The position numbers were made by a program, and so were the translations under genes. 64,000 nucleotides of DNA from an uncultured Pelagibacteraceae bacterium (GTDB lineage Bacteria; Pseudomonadota; Alphaproteobacteria; Pelagibacterales; Pelagibacteraceae). Below the pieces are notes generated by a model. It was not told the DNA's origin and ran no database searches. It was given only the letters and a program-made list of their open reading frames with translations. How positions within the stretch are numbered: the stretch's first letter is position 1; each line of letters opens with the position of its first letter. This document shows positions 46,689-54,445 of the stretch, piece by piece. The stretch is taken from the NCBI GenBank assembly GCA_902596675.1, contig CACJUO010000001.1, positions 1 to 64,000 on the forward strand, given 5' to 3'.

Positions 46689-47721
46689 TATCTTAAGACC
46701 ATTAATTTTTAAATTTAGCCCTGAAGTAGCTCATTCTTTAGCAATAAAAGCACTAAAATTAAATAATATTCCTTACTCGAAACCTCAAGATAATCATATT
46801 TTAGAAACAACTTTTTGCGAAAAAAAATTATCTTCACCAATTGGTGTTGCTGCTGGGTTTGATAAAAATGCTGAAGTATATAATCCTCTATTTAATCTTG
46901 GGTTTGGGTTTGTTGAAGTAGGTACAATTACTCCAAAGCCCCAATTTGGTAATCCTAAACCGAGAGTTTTTAGACTTGAGGAAGACGAAGCTCTTATAAA
47001 TAGATTAGGTTTTAATAATTCTGGTTCAGAAGAAATTAGTAAGAGAATTAAGGAAAATAATAAAAAGGGTTTTTTAGGAATAAATATTGGACCGAATAAA
47101 GACTCCAAAGATAGAGTTGAGGATTATTTAATTTGTTTTCGTAAATTTTATAATTTAGCTGATTATATAACTATAAATATCTCCTCACCAAATACAGAAA
47201 ATTTAAGAGACTTTCATAATCAGGATGAACTAAATTCCTTGATTGACAAACTAAAACATGAAAAAAAAAAGTTAAATTCAAACATTCCACTAGCAATAAA
47301 AGTCTCACCTGATCTTAATGATGATCAAATTAATGAAGTTTCCAAGATCATCATGGAACAAGAAATAGGAATCATTATTGTTTCCAATACCACAGACAAG
47401 AATAGAGAAAATTTAAAAAATATAAATAAATTAGAAAAGGGTGGACTGTCAGGCAAACCAATTGAAAAGATTTCAAACGAGGCAATTTCTAAATTTTACA
47501 AAATTCTAAAAGATAAAACAAAGATAATAGGAGTAGGTGGTGTTAGTAATGGACAAGATGCTTTTGAAAAAATAACTTCTGGTGCAACACTCGTTCAATT
47601 ATATACTGGAATGGTTTATAGGGGTCCTCGTATAGCTTCAAAAATAAGTAAAGAATTAATTGATTTATTAAAAAATAAAGGGTTTAAAAATGTTTCAGAG
47701 GCTATTGGAACTAAAAATTAA
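46681..47721 (+). CDS. pyrD: dihydroorotate dehydrogenase (quinone), class 2
   Basis: Membrane-associated flavoenzyme of pyrimidine synthesis that passes electrons to quinone. The 346-residue protein has the class 2 N-terminal helix (LIFKFSPEVAHSLAIKALKL), PIGVAAGFDKNAE, the catalytic serine in NISSPNTENLRDFH, and the FMN phosphate loop IIGVGGVSNGQDAFEKI. It overlaps lysS by 8 bases and has no obvious functional tie to it. Confidence 0.97.
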   Translation: MFNILRPLIFKFSPEVAHSLAIKALKLNNIPYSKPQDNHILETTFCEKKLSSPIGVAAGFDKNAEVYNPLFNLGFGFVEVGTITPKPQFGNPKPRVFRLEEDEALINRLGFNNSGSEEISKRIKENNKKGFLGINIGPNKDSKDRVEDYLICFRKFYNLADYITINISSPNTENLRDFHNQDELNSLIDKLKHEKKKLNSNIPLAIKVSPDLNDDQINEVSKIIMEQEIGIIIVSNTTDKNRENLKNINKLEKGGLSGKPIEKISNEAISKFYKILKDKTKIIGVGGVSNGQDAFEKITSGATLVQLYTGMVYRGPRIASKISKELIDLLKNKGFKNVSEAIGTKN

Positions 47722-47723
47722 TC

Positions 47724-47752
47724 TTGACGCGATAAGATTCAGATCCTATACA
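47724..47752 (+). promoter_or_regulatory. promoter for rpmB
   Basis: TTGACG (47724-47729), 17 bases, then TATACA (47747-47752). Five and four of six positions match consensus. The expected start lies about 6 bases before the rpmB ATG at 47765, so the transcript would have almost no leader. Confidence 0.55.
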
Positions 47753-47764
47753 AGTTGATAATTT

Positions 47765-48046
47765 ATGTCTAAAAAATGCGAACTTACTGGAAAAATCCCA
47801 CTCAAGGGTCATAACGTTAGTCATGCTAACAATAAGACTAAAAGAAGATTTCTTCCAAATCTAAAAAAAGTTAAGTTTAAAAGTGAGCTACTTAAGAGAA
47901 GTTTAAGATTAACTGTCTCAAATGCTGGTGTTAGATCAGTAGATAAAAAAGGTAGTTTTGACCAATTTTTAATTTCAGCTAAGTCTAGAGATTTATCATT
48001 AAGACTAAAAAAATTAAAAAAATCCTTGGTTAGTAAATCAGCATAA
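47765..48046 (+). CDS. rpmB: 50S ribosomal protein L28
   Basis: The 93-residue protein has the L28 text [32 protein letters not shown] and [21 protein letters not shown]. The single N-terminal cysteine indicates the zinc-free form. The stop overlaps the start of the next gene by one base. Confidence 0.97.
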   Translation: MSKKCELTGKIPLKGHNVSHANNKTKRRFLPNLKKVKFKSELLKRSLRLTVSNAGVRSVDKKGSFDQFLISAKSRDLSLRLKKLKKSLVSKSA

Positions 48047-48594
48047 TGAATAGAGTATTCCTAACACTCTCATTTTTAATGGGATTGGTTGTCTTAGCAT
48101 CTAATTATTTAGTTCAATTTCCAATTCAATATTATGGTCTTCAAGAAATTCTTACCTACGGAGCATTCAGTTATCCAGTAGCTTTTTTAATAACTGATTT
48201 AGCGAATAGATCTTTTGGTAAATTAGTTGCTAGAAAAATTGTATATATAGGATTTACAATAGGTATTTTATTTACACTAATTTTCTCAACAAATTTTGCA
48301 GATTTAATTTCAGTAAGAATAGCAATAGGTTCAGGGACAGCATTCATTATCGCTCAATTAATGGATGTACAAATATTTGATCAATTAAGACAAAAAAAAT
48401 GGTTTATTGCACCACTTGCCTCTTCATTAATTGGTTCTACCGTTGATACATTTTTATTCTTTTCAATTTCATTTTATGGAACAGGAATACCTTGGGTGAC
48501 ACTTTCTTTAGGAGATTTAGCAGTAAAGATTTTCGTAGCTTTAGTAATGTTGATACCTTTTAGATTATTATTAGGCACTTTAAAAGCTGCTTAA
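48046..48594 (+). CDS. yhhQ: queuosine precursor transporter (YhhQ/VUT family)
   Basis: Membrane transporter thought to import 7-cyano-7-deazaguanine-type precursors for queuosine in tRNA. The 182-residue protein has about five to six hydrophobic segments and the family pattern YPVAFLITDLANRSFGK, SVRIAIGSGTAFIIAQLMDV, FDQLRQKKWFIAPLASSLIG and SLGDLAVKIFVAL. Coupling to rpmB by a one-base overlap is likely just gene packing. Confidence 0.88.
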   Translation: MNRVFLTLSFLMGLVVLASNYLVQFPIQYYGLQEILTYGAFSYPVAFLITDLANRSFGKLVARKIVYIGFTIGILFTLIFSTNFADLISVRIAIGSGTAFIIAQLMDVQIFDQLRQKKWFIAPLASSLIGSTVDTFLFFSISFYGTGIPWVTLSLGDLAVKIFVALVMLIPFRLLLGTLKAA

Positions 48595-48595
48595 T

Positions 48596-49660
48596 TCAAA
48601 TTTTTGGCTCTTGTTGTGTCATGCAATGAATGGCTCCAAAGCCCCAAATTAAATCACTACAATCAATTCCAATAACTTTTCTGTTCGTAAAAAATTTTCT
48701 AAAAATTTTTATAACTTTTTTGTCTTCTTTTACATTAAATACTGGAACCAAGACTATTTTGTTGCTTATAAAAAAATTTAAGTAACTCGCTGGAACACGA
48801 GTTTTGTCAATAATAACTGGGCTTGGCATAGGGATCTTTATAATTTTAAATTTTTTTCCGTTTTCATCAGAACTTTTACTTAATATTTTTAAATTTTCTC
48901 TAAGGGATTTGTAATTTTTATCTGATCTATTCTTTTCTTCAGCAATCATAATTGTACTTTTTGAAACAAATCTTGCGATATCATCGATATGCCCGTGTGT
49001 GTCATCTCCAACAATTCCTTTATTAAGCCAAATAAAATTTTTCGCATTCAAATATTTTGAAAACAGATTCTCGTAGTCGATTTTTTTGAAGCCTTTATTT
49101 CTCTCTTGTTTACTACTTAATAAGCACTCTCTTGTTAGCAATATGGAGCCCGATCCATTATTATCAAATGCACCTCCTTCCATTACTACTCTTTTAAATT
49201 TGTTTGAATTCACTTTTTTAGGTAAAATACTCTCAATATTTAAGTAACTACTAATATGGTTATTGATTTTGTTATCATTTCTGAAATTTTTATATTTTGA
49301 CCAAGCATTAAATTTAAAATCAAGCATGGTCTTTTTTCTATTTTTGTTGTCGACCAAAAATATTGGTCCAGAATCTCTTAACCAAAGCCTGTCTGTCTTA
49401 AGTTTATGAAATTTAATGTTAGATATATTACAACCTATTTTTCTTAAATATATTCTTGTGGTATCAATACTTTTATTATTATTGACTAATAAATCTATTC
49501 TTTGATGCTTTGTTAAATATTTAATTATTTTTCCAACTACATTTGGAATCTTTTCAAATAATCCAGGCCAATCATTTTTATTATGAGGCCAAGCCATCCA
49601 AACTGATTTTTGAGGCTCCCATTCTGCTGGCATTCTAAATTCATTTATTTTTTTATTCAT
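48596..49660 (-). CDS. aguA: agmatine deiminase AguA
   Basis: Hydrolyses agmatine to N-carbamoylputrescine and ammonia. The 354-residue protein belongs to the guanidino-modifying (PPAD) superfamily: RMPAEWEPQKSVWMAWPHN, DRLWLRDSGPIFLVD, VMEGGAFDNNGSGSILLT, GDDTHGHIDDIARFV and the C-terminal catalytic cysteine Cys346 in WGFGAIHCMTQQEP. It is last in the polyamine block and overlaps aguB by 8 bases. Confidence 0.94.
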   Translation of the reverse strand: MNKKINEFRMPAEWEPQKSVWMAWPHNKNDWPGLFEKIPNVVGKIIKYLTKHQRIDLLVNNNKSIDTTRIYLRKIGCNISNIKFHKLKTDRLWLRDSGPIFLVDNKNRKKTMLDFKFNAWSKYKNFRNDNKINNHISSYLNIESILPKKVNSNKFKRVVMEGGAFDNNGSGSILLTRECLLSSKQERNKGFKKIDYENLFSKYLNAKNFIWLNKGIVGDDTHGHIDDIARFVSKSTIMIAEEKNRSDKNYKSLRENLKILSKSSDENGKKFKIIKIPMPSPVIIDKTRVPASYLNFFISNKIVLVPVFNVKEDKKVIKIFRKFFTNRKVIGIDCSDLIWGFGAIHCMTQQEPKI

Positions 49661-50534
49661 CTTCAGGATTTTTGATAATATCTTTGTAAAATTCAGTTCT
49701 TCTGTCTCTTAAAAAAGGCCAGTGCTGTCTAGCGGTATCTATTTTTTTAAAATCTATTTCACAAACTAAAATATTCTCTTTTTTATTTCCTAATTTTGCA
49801 ATTACTTTCCCACTAGGATCTATCACCATTGAATTACCCCAAAATTCAATTTTTTTCTTACCTTTTGTTTCTATCCCAACTCTATTTATAGCAGCCACAT
49901 AAGTTCCATTAGCAATAGCGTGAGATTTTTGCATTGTAATCCAAGAATCTAATTGAGATTTTCCAAACTTTCTTTTTTCTTTTGGATGCCATCCAATAGC
50001 AGTAGGATAAAAAATAATTTGAGCTCCTTTTAAAGCTGTTAATCTAGCTGCTTCGGGGAACCATTGATCCCAACATATAAGAGGACCTATCTTTCCAAAT
50101 TTTGTCTTAACACTTTTAAATCCAAGATCCCCAGGACTAAAATAAAATTTTTCATAATAGCCTGGGTCATCAGGTATATGCATCTTACGATATTTAGACA
50201 AAATATTTCCATTTTCATTAATAATAATGCTAGTGTTATGATAAAACCCAGATGTTTTTTTTTCAAACATCGTTATATTTAATACAACACCAAGCTCCTT
50301 TGCTAAATTACAAAATATTCTAGAAGTTTTTCCTGGAATTTTTTCTGCCAATTTAAAGTTTGAATGACTTTCTGTTTGGCAAAAATAATCAGACAAAAAC
50401 AGCTCTGGAAGACATATTATCTTTGCCTTTTTTTTTGCAGCTTTTTTAATATTTTTTATAGCTAAATTAATATTAGATTGAATTGTACCTAAAGATTTAC
50501 TTTGTATTAAACCGATTTTGATTTTTTTTATCAT
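49653..50534 (-). CDS. aguB: N-carbamoylputrescine amidase AguB
   Basis: Nitrilase-superfamily enzyme that converts N-carbamoylputrescine to putrescine, CO2 and ammonia. The 293-residue protein shows the Glu-Lys-Cys triad: Glu in ICLPELFLSDYF, Lys in KYRKMHIPDDPGYYEKFYF and Cys in GPLICWDQWFPEAARLTALKG. The ending (HWPFLRDRRTEFY) is typical of AguB. It overlaps aguA by 8 bases and starts 3 bases after the upstream gene. Confidence 0.95.
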   Translation of the reverse strand: MIKKIKIGLIQSKSLGTIQSNINLAIKNIKKAAKKKAKIICLPELFLSDYFCQTESHSNFKLAEKIPGKTSRIFCNLAKELGVVLNITMFEKKTSGFYHNTSIIINENGNILSKYRKMHIPDDPGYYEKFYFSPGDLGFKSVKTKFGKIGPLICWDQWFPEAARLTALKGAQIIFYPTAIGWHPKEKRKFGKSQLDSWITMQKSHAIANGTYVAAINRVGIETKGKKKIEFWGNSMVIDPSGKVIAKLGNKKENILVCEIDFKKIDTARQHWPFLRDRRTEFYKDIIKNPEDE

Positions 50535-50537
50535 TAA

Positions 50538-51578
50538 TCAAAATATCTTAGAAAAATTTTTTCTCTCTCTATTTTTCCATTCACCTTTGTGATAGGCGTC
50601 ACTTGCTATTAAGGGTAATACACTTGTTGCCTCTGCAAAAACCATTTGCTCTTTGGTTATGTCTACTTTACCCCATGAGCTTGCCTCTTTTAATGTTGAG
50701 CTACTGCATGCTCCATCTCTAGAATCAGCAACTGTTATTTGAATAGCATATTTATGCATATCTACATTTTTACCTAAAAGTTCAGCACATATGACAGTGT
50801 CTTGAATAAAATTTTTTGGTACACCTCCTCCAATCATAAAAAGCCCTGAACCTTTGGATTTTATTTTAATTTCTGTTAATTCTCTAAACTCTCTTATTGA
50901 ATCAATTGTAATATGATTTTTTGGGTTTCTTTCTTGGTGCATTACAAGTCCAAATCCAGCACTTGAATCAGTAAATGCTGGACAGAAAATTGGAACATTG
51001 TTGTCATAGGCAACTTCTATTAATGAGCCTTTCTTTTTTGCATTAGTTTTAAGATATTTACCAATCTCTTTTATAAATTCTCTTGATGTATAACTTTTAG
51101 GCTCCAATTGATCTGCAATTTCCCCAATGGTTTTATCGCACATCTGAAGCTCTTCCTCATCAATGTAAGTATCATATATTCTATCAACGTAGTTATTTCT
51201 TAACTCTGTATCATCTTGATACTGTGATCCCTGATAATGCTTAAAACCAAGTGCCTCAAAGAAATCCATATCAATAATTGAAGCCCCAGTAGCTACTATT
51301 GCATCAACCATATTATATTTAACTAAATCTCTATAAATATGCATACATCCAGCAGCAGAAGTTGATCCTGCGAGTGTTAAAAAGATTGTGCAATCTTTAT
51401 CTTTTATCATTTCATTATAAATATTTGCTGCATTTGCAGTCTCTCTTGAAACGAAAGACATTTTTTCCATTGAGGAGATGATTTTTCTAGCGTCAAAAGA
51501 AGTTATATCAATATGCTCTACTTCTTTACTAAGTAAATCACTTTTTCTATTACTTGATTGGTTTTTATTATCTGACAT
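50538..51578 (-). CDS. deoxyhypusine synthase family enzyme, probable homospermidine-type synthase
   Basis: Homologue of eukaryotic deoxyhypusine synthase, which moves an aminobutyl group from spermidine with NAD. Bacteria lack eIF5A, so a polyamine acceptor (putrescine or agmatine) is more likely and the product would be homospermidine-like. The 346-residue protein retains LAGSTSAAGCMHIY (NAD site region), IGGGVPKNF and the key lysine Lys304 plus Glu298 in KEASSWGKV. The gene shares one base with the upstream ornithine decarboxylase, a strong contextual sign of polyamine metabolism. The exact substrates cannot be read from sequence. Confidence 0.88.
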   Translation of the reverse strand: MSDNKNQSSNRKSDLLSKEVEHIDITSFDARKIISSMEKMSFVSRETANAANIYNEMIKDKDCTIFLTLAGSTSAAGCMHIYRDLVKYNMVDAIVATGASIIDMDFFEALGFKHYQGSQYQDDTELRNNYVDRIYDTYIDEEELQMCDKTIGEIADQLEPKSYTSREFIKEIGKYLKTNAKKKGSLIEVAYDNNVPIFCPAFTDSSAGFGLVMHQERNPKNHITIDSIREFRELTEIKIKSKGSGLFMIGGGVPKNFIQDTVICAELLGKNVDMHKYAIQITVADSRDGACSSSTLKEASSWGKVDITKEQMVFAEATSVLPLIASDAYHKGEWKNRERKNFSKIF

Positions 51579-52756
51579 TAAGCAACAAGAAACTCTTTAT
51601 TTGCTTCTTTGTCATACATCGTCATGATTGGATTATCCTCAACTTCGTAAATATCATCTGAGTAAAATCCATTAAAATTAGTTCTAAAAGTTAACCCATA
51701 CGCACCAAGCTGTCCTAACTCTAGATAATCATTTTCTTTTATATTATTAGGTAAAATAAAAGGACCTTTCATATAATCCATACTATCACAGGTTGGACCA
51801 TAGAAATCAAATGATGTTAATTTCTTGGAGATTATTCTTCCATCAGTTATCATTTTAGACGGGTAAACTATGTTAGGAACACCTGCATCAAACAAAGTTC
51901 CATACGTACCATCGTTTATATAAAGTTTTTGTTTTTTTCTTAAATCAACTCTTACAATTGTTGAGCCACTTTCTGCAACAATCGCTCTTCCAGGTTCGCA
52001 TATAATTTCTGGAAGTTTATCTAATTTTAAATTATTTAAACCTTTTTTAATTTCATCAAAATAACTTTCTAAAGATTGAGGAATAAGATCAGGGTAAATA
52101 GTTGGAAAACCTCCTCCAACGTTAATTACATCTGGAATAATTTTAGTTTTTTTAATTATATTACCTATTTCAAATATTCCTTTTGAATAAGATATTGGGT
52201 GCATACATTGTGAACCAACATGAAAACTAAGTCCAATTTTTTTTGAATATTGTTTTGTTAATCTAAGTAATCCGGTAGCTTCGTTATTTATAGCTCCAAA
52301 TTTTTTTGATAAATCAATCTCTGCATGTTCATTAGATACAGAAACTCTAACAAATAACTCTAAGTCTTTAGCATAATTTGTACTTTCTAAAATTTTTATT
52401 AATTCATCTTTAGTATCCAAAGAAAAGGCCTTAACATTATATTTAAAATACGCTTCTTTAATGCTTTCTCTACTTTTAACTGTATGCATATAAGAACAGT
52501 TCGCATTTTTACTTATTTTTCTTATAGCTTCTATTTCTTTGATAGATGCCACATCAAAACGATTAATCCCGCTTTCAACAATAGTTTTAAGAACTACTGG
52601 ATGAGGGTTGGTTTTTAACGCATAAAGTATTTTTCCAGGGAAATTTTTTTGAAAGTATTTAGAAGCCAATTTAATTGACTCCTTTCTAATACAATAAACA
52701 GGTCCTGTTGGTCTCAGTTGATTAACTAATTCTTCAACTGACTTAAATTTTTGCAT
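51578..52756 (-). CDS. ornithine decarboxylase (alanine-racemase fold)
   Basis: PLP enzyme of the eukaryotic-type ODC/LDC group that makes putrescine. The 392-residue protein has the PLP lysine Lys48 in ILYALKTNPHP, the glycine loop NVGGGFPT, the phosphate-binding CEPGRAIVAES and Cys323 in GPTCDSMD. The aspartate in the INDGTYGTLF segment is the ODC specificity residue, replaced by glutamate in known viral arginine decarboxylases of this fold, so ornithine (perhaps also lysine) is the likely substrate. It has an AGAGG-type Shine-Dalgarno and a structured leader. Confidence 0.93.
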   Translation of the reverse strand: MQKFKSVEELVNQLRPTGPVYCIRKESIKLASKYFQKNFPGKILYALKTNPHPVVLKTIVESGINRFDVASIKEIEAIRKISKNANCSYMHTVKSRESIKEAYFKYNVKAFSLDTKDELIKILESTNYAKDLELFVRVSVSNEHAEIDLSKKFGAINNEATGLLRLTKQYSKKIGLSFHVGSQCMHPISYSKGIFEIGNIIKKTKIIPDVINVGGGFPTIYPDLIPQSLESYFDEIKKGLNNLKLDKLPEIICEPGRAIVAESGSTIVRVDLRKKQKLYINDGTYGTLFDAGVPNIVYPSKMITDGRIISKKLTSFDFYGPTCDSMDYMKGPFILPNNIKENDYLELGQLGAYGLTFRTNFNGFYSDDIYEVEDNPIMTMYDKEANKEFLVA

Positions 52757-52763
52757 AACTGCA

Positions 52764-52768
52764 CCTCT
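52764..52768 (-). promoter_or_regulatory. ribosome binding site of ODC gene
   Basis: AGAGG on the minus strand, 7 bases before the ATG at 52756. It lies downstream of the T run of the leader hairpin, so that hairpin is more likely to act on transcription than on ribosome access. Confidence 0.6.
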
Positions 52769-52781
52769 AAAAAAAATTTAC

Positions 52782-52810
52782 AAAAAAAACCTGCATATCA
52801 CGTATGCAAG
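52782..52810 (-). terminator. attenuator-like hairpin with T8 in ODC leader
   Basis: Minus strand: CTTGCATA (52810-52803), loop CGTGA, TATGCAGG (52797-52790), then eight T (52789-52782). Eight pairs including one G-T. It lies between the divergent promoter region and the ODC start (25 bases from the ATG), where no gene needs a terminator, so attenuation is the natural reading. Confidence 0.65.
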
Positions 52811-52814
52811 TTTT

Positions 52815-52831
52815 ATAAATGCAGCATTTAT
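52815..52831 (-). promoter_or_regulatory. second leader hairpin, possible antiterminator arm
   Basis: A perfect 7-base inverted repeat, ATAAATG-3 bases-CATTTAT, lies 4 bases upstream of the terminator-like hairpin on the minus strand. Its central CTGCAT (52824-52819) can pair with ATGCAG (52796-52791) in the terminator arm, so the two hairpins could exclude one another. Confidence 0.4.
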
Positions 52832-52866
52832 GGGAAATAATTAATAATGTAAAGTAAATAATGCTA

Positions 52867-52896
52867 TTGAAATATCAAAATTTACTTCCATATAAA
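52867..52896 (+). promoter_or_regulatory. promoter for regA-like regulator
   Basis: TTGAAA (52867-52872), 18 bases, TATAAA (52891-52896), both five of six matches. The predicted start (about 52903) coincides with two consecutive ATG codons at 52901 and 52904, suggesting a leaderless message. Confidence 0.5.
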
Positions 52897-52900
52897 AGCT

Positions 52901-53464
52901 ATGATGAATCAACCAACACTCCAAAAACTAAGTGATTTTGAAGATAAATCCCTTTTGATAGTGGACGATGACAATCCATTTAGACAAAGATTGGCTAGAG
53001 CTATGGAAAAAAAAGGTTTTACAGTTACACAAGCTGAGAGTGTAAAAATTGGAATTGAGACAGTAAAATCACAAAGTCCAGCATTTGCCGTTGTTGACCT
53101 TAGATTAAATGATGGGAATGGATTAGAAGTAGTAAAAGAAATTCAAAAAGCAAATATCAAAAGTAGAATTATTATGTTAACCGGATATGGTAATATTCCA
53201 ACAGCTGTAGCTGCAATTAAAGAGGGAGCAATTGATTATATTGCGAAGCCTGCAGATGCAGATGATGTTGAAAAAGCACTTTTAGCTGATCCAAATCAAA
53301 AACCAGCTCCTCCTGAAAATCCAATGTCAGCGGATAGAGTAAAATGGGAGCACATACATAGAGTCTTTGAGTTATGTAACAGAAATGTCTCTGAAACCGC
53401 AAGAAGACTGAAAATGCATAGAAGAACTCTTCAAAGAATACTGTCTAAAAGATCTCCTAGATAA
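52901..53464 (+). CDS. regA: RegA/PrrA/ActR-type response regulator
   Basis: Global redox-responsive regulator class of alphaproteobacteria. The 187-residue protein has a receiver domain (phospho-acceptor Asp66 in FAVVDLRLNDGNG, acidic pair VDDDN, Lys in YIAKPAD) and a Fis-type helix-turn-helix at the end: NVSETARRLKMHRRTLQRIL. The C-terminal text is nearly invariant in this family. The sensor kinase gene regB, often next door, is not in the window. The start may be the second ATG at 52904. Confidence 0.92.
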   Translation: MMNQPTLQKLSDFEDKSLLIVDDDNPFRQRLARAMEKKGFTVTQAESVKIGIETVKSQSPAFAVVDLRLNDGNGLEVVKEIQKANIKSRIIMLTGYGNIPTAVAAIKEGAIDYIAKPADADDVEKALLADPNQKPAPPENPMSADRVKWEHIHRVFELCNRNVSETARRLKMHRRTLQRILSKRSPR

Positions 53465-53465
53465 T

Positions 53466-54395
53466 TTAGTTTTTTGTAAGTCTTAAAAACACATCTTCAA
53501 GATCCCCGTCATCAGTTGAGATATCTTGTATTTTTACATCTTGTTTTTTAATTTCTGAAATTATTGAATCTATGCTTAGTTTACTCTTCTCATACGATAA
53601 AACTAACTTGTTTTCGACATTTGATATAACTTTTAATGACTCAAAAGCGTTGTCTTTAATATTAGTTTTTTTATCTGTAGTGACATACACAATTTTTGTT
53701 TGAATTCTTTCTAAGAGATTTTTAGTAGTGTCTAATGCTACTAACTTCCCTCCACTTAAGATGCCAATCCTATCACACATTTTTTCTGCTTCCTCAAGAT
53801 AATGAGTTGTTAATATTGTTGTTACCCCTTGTTTGTTCAAAGATTTCACATTTTCCCACAATGTATTTCTAAGCTCCACATCAACTCCTGCGGTAGGCTC
53901 ATCTAAAATTATTATTGGAGGTTGATGCACCATAGCTTTTGCTACAAGTAATCTTCTTTTCATACCACCAGAGAGTGCTCTAGCATAACTGTCAGCTTGT
54001 TCCTCTAATGATACCAACTTCAATATAGTATTTGTGATTCTATCTTTTTCTTTAATTCCATAAAGTCCTGCTTGTAGCTCTAAAAGTTTTCTGGGACTAA
54101 AAAATGGATCAAAGTTGACCTCTTGTGGAACAATTCCAATAGAGGCTCTAACTTGTCTAGGGTTTTTATCTAAGTTGAATCCCCAAACATTTACCTCACC
54201 ACCAGTTTTTATAACTGAACCACCTAATATATTTATAAATGTACTCTTTCCAGCCCCATTTGGTCCTAAAAGACCAAATATTTCACCTTCTTTCACCTCT
54301 AAGTTTAAATTATTTAGTGCATGGGTTTTTTCAGAACCGTTTTTAGAATAAACTTTATTCAAGTTTTTAACAGTTAAGACGTTTTTTTTATTCAT
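53466..54395 (-). CDS. ABC transporter ATP-binding protein (YadG-like)
   Basis: ATPase of an ABC-2 type exporter. The 309-residue protein has Walker A GPNGAGKST, the signature ALSGGMKRRLLVAKAM, Walker B IIILDEPTAGVD and the H-loop TTHYLEEAEKM, in the YadG arrangement. A C-terminal extension (about 230-309) follows the ATPase core. No permease gene is adjacent on either side (regA and polA), so its membrane partner must be encoded elsewhere. Confidence 0.9.
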   Translation of the reverse strand: MNKKNVLTVKNLNKVYSKNGSEKTHALNNLNLEVKEGEIFGLLGPNGAGKSTFINILGGSVIKTGGEVNVWGFNLDKNPRQVRASIGIVPQEVNFDPFFSPRKLLELQAGLYGIKEKDRITNTILKLVSLEEQADSYARALSGGMKRRLLVAKAMVHQPPIIILDEPTAGVDVELRNTLWENVKSLNKQGVTTILTTHYLEEAEKMCDRIGILSGGKLVALDTTKNLLERIQTKIVYVTTDKKTNIKDNAFESLKVISNVENKLVLSYEKSKLSIDSIISEIKKQDVKIQDISTDDGDLEDVFLRLTKN

Positions 54396-54445
54396 ATGAG
54401 GGCATACATTTAATACATTTATAAAAATTAAGATATCATTACATT

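Noticed and set aside
50538-51578. True deoxyhypusine synthase acting on eIF5A
   Set aside because: Bacteria have no eIF5A, and the gene is in an operon of small-molecule polyamine enzymes.
51578-52756. Arginine decarboxylase in place of ornithine decarboxylase
   Set aside because: It keeps the aspartate in the NDGTYG segment and the GPTCD motif of ODC; the glutamate change seen in viral arginine decarboxylases is absent.
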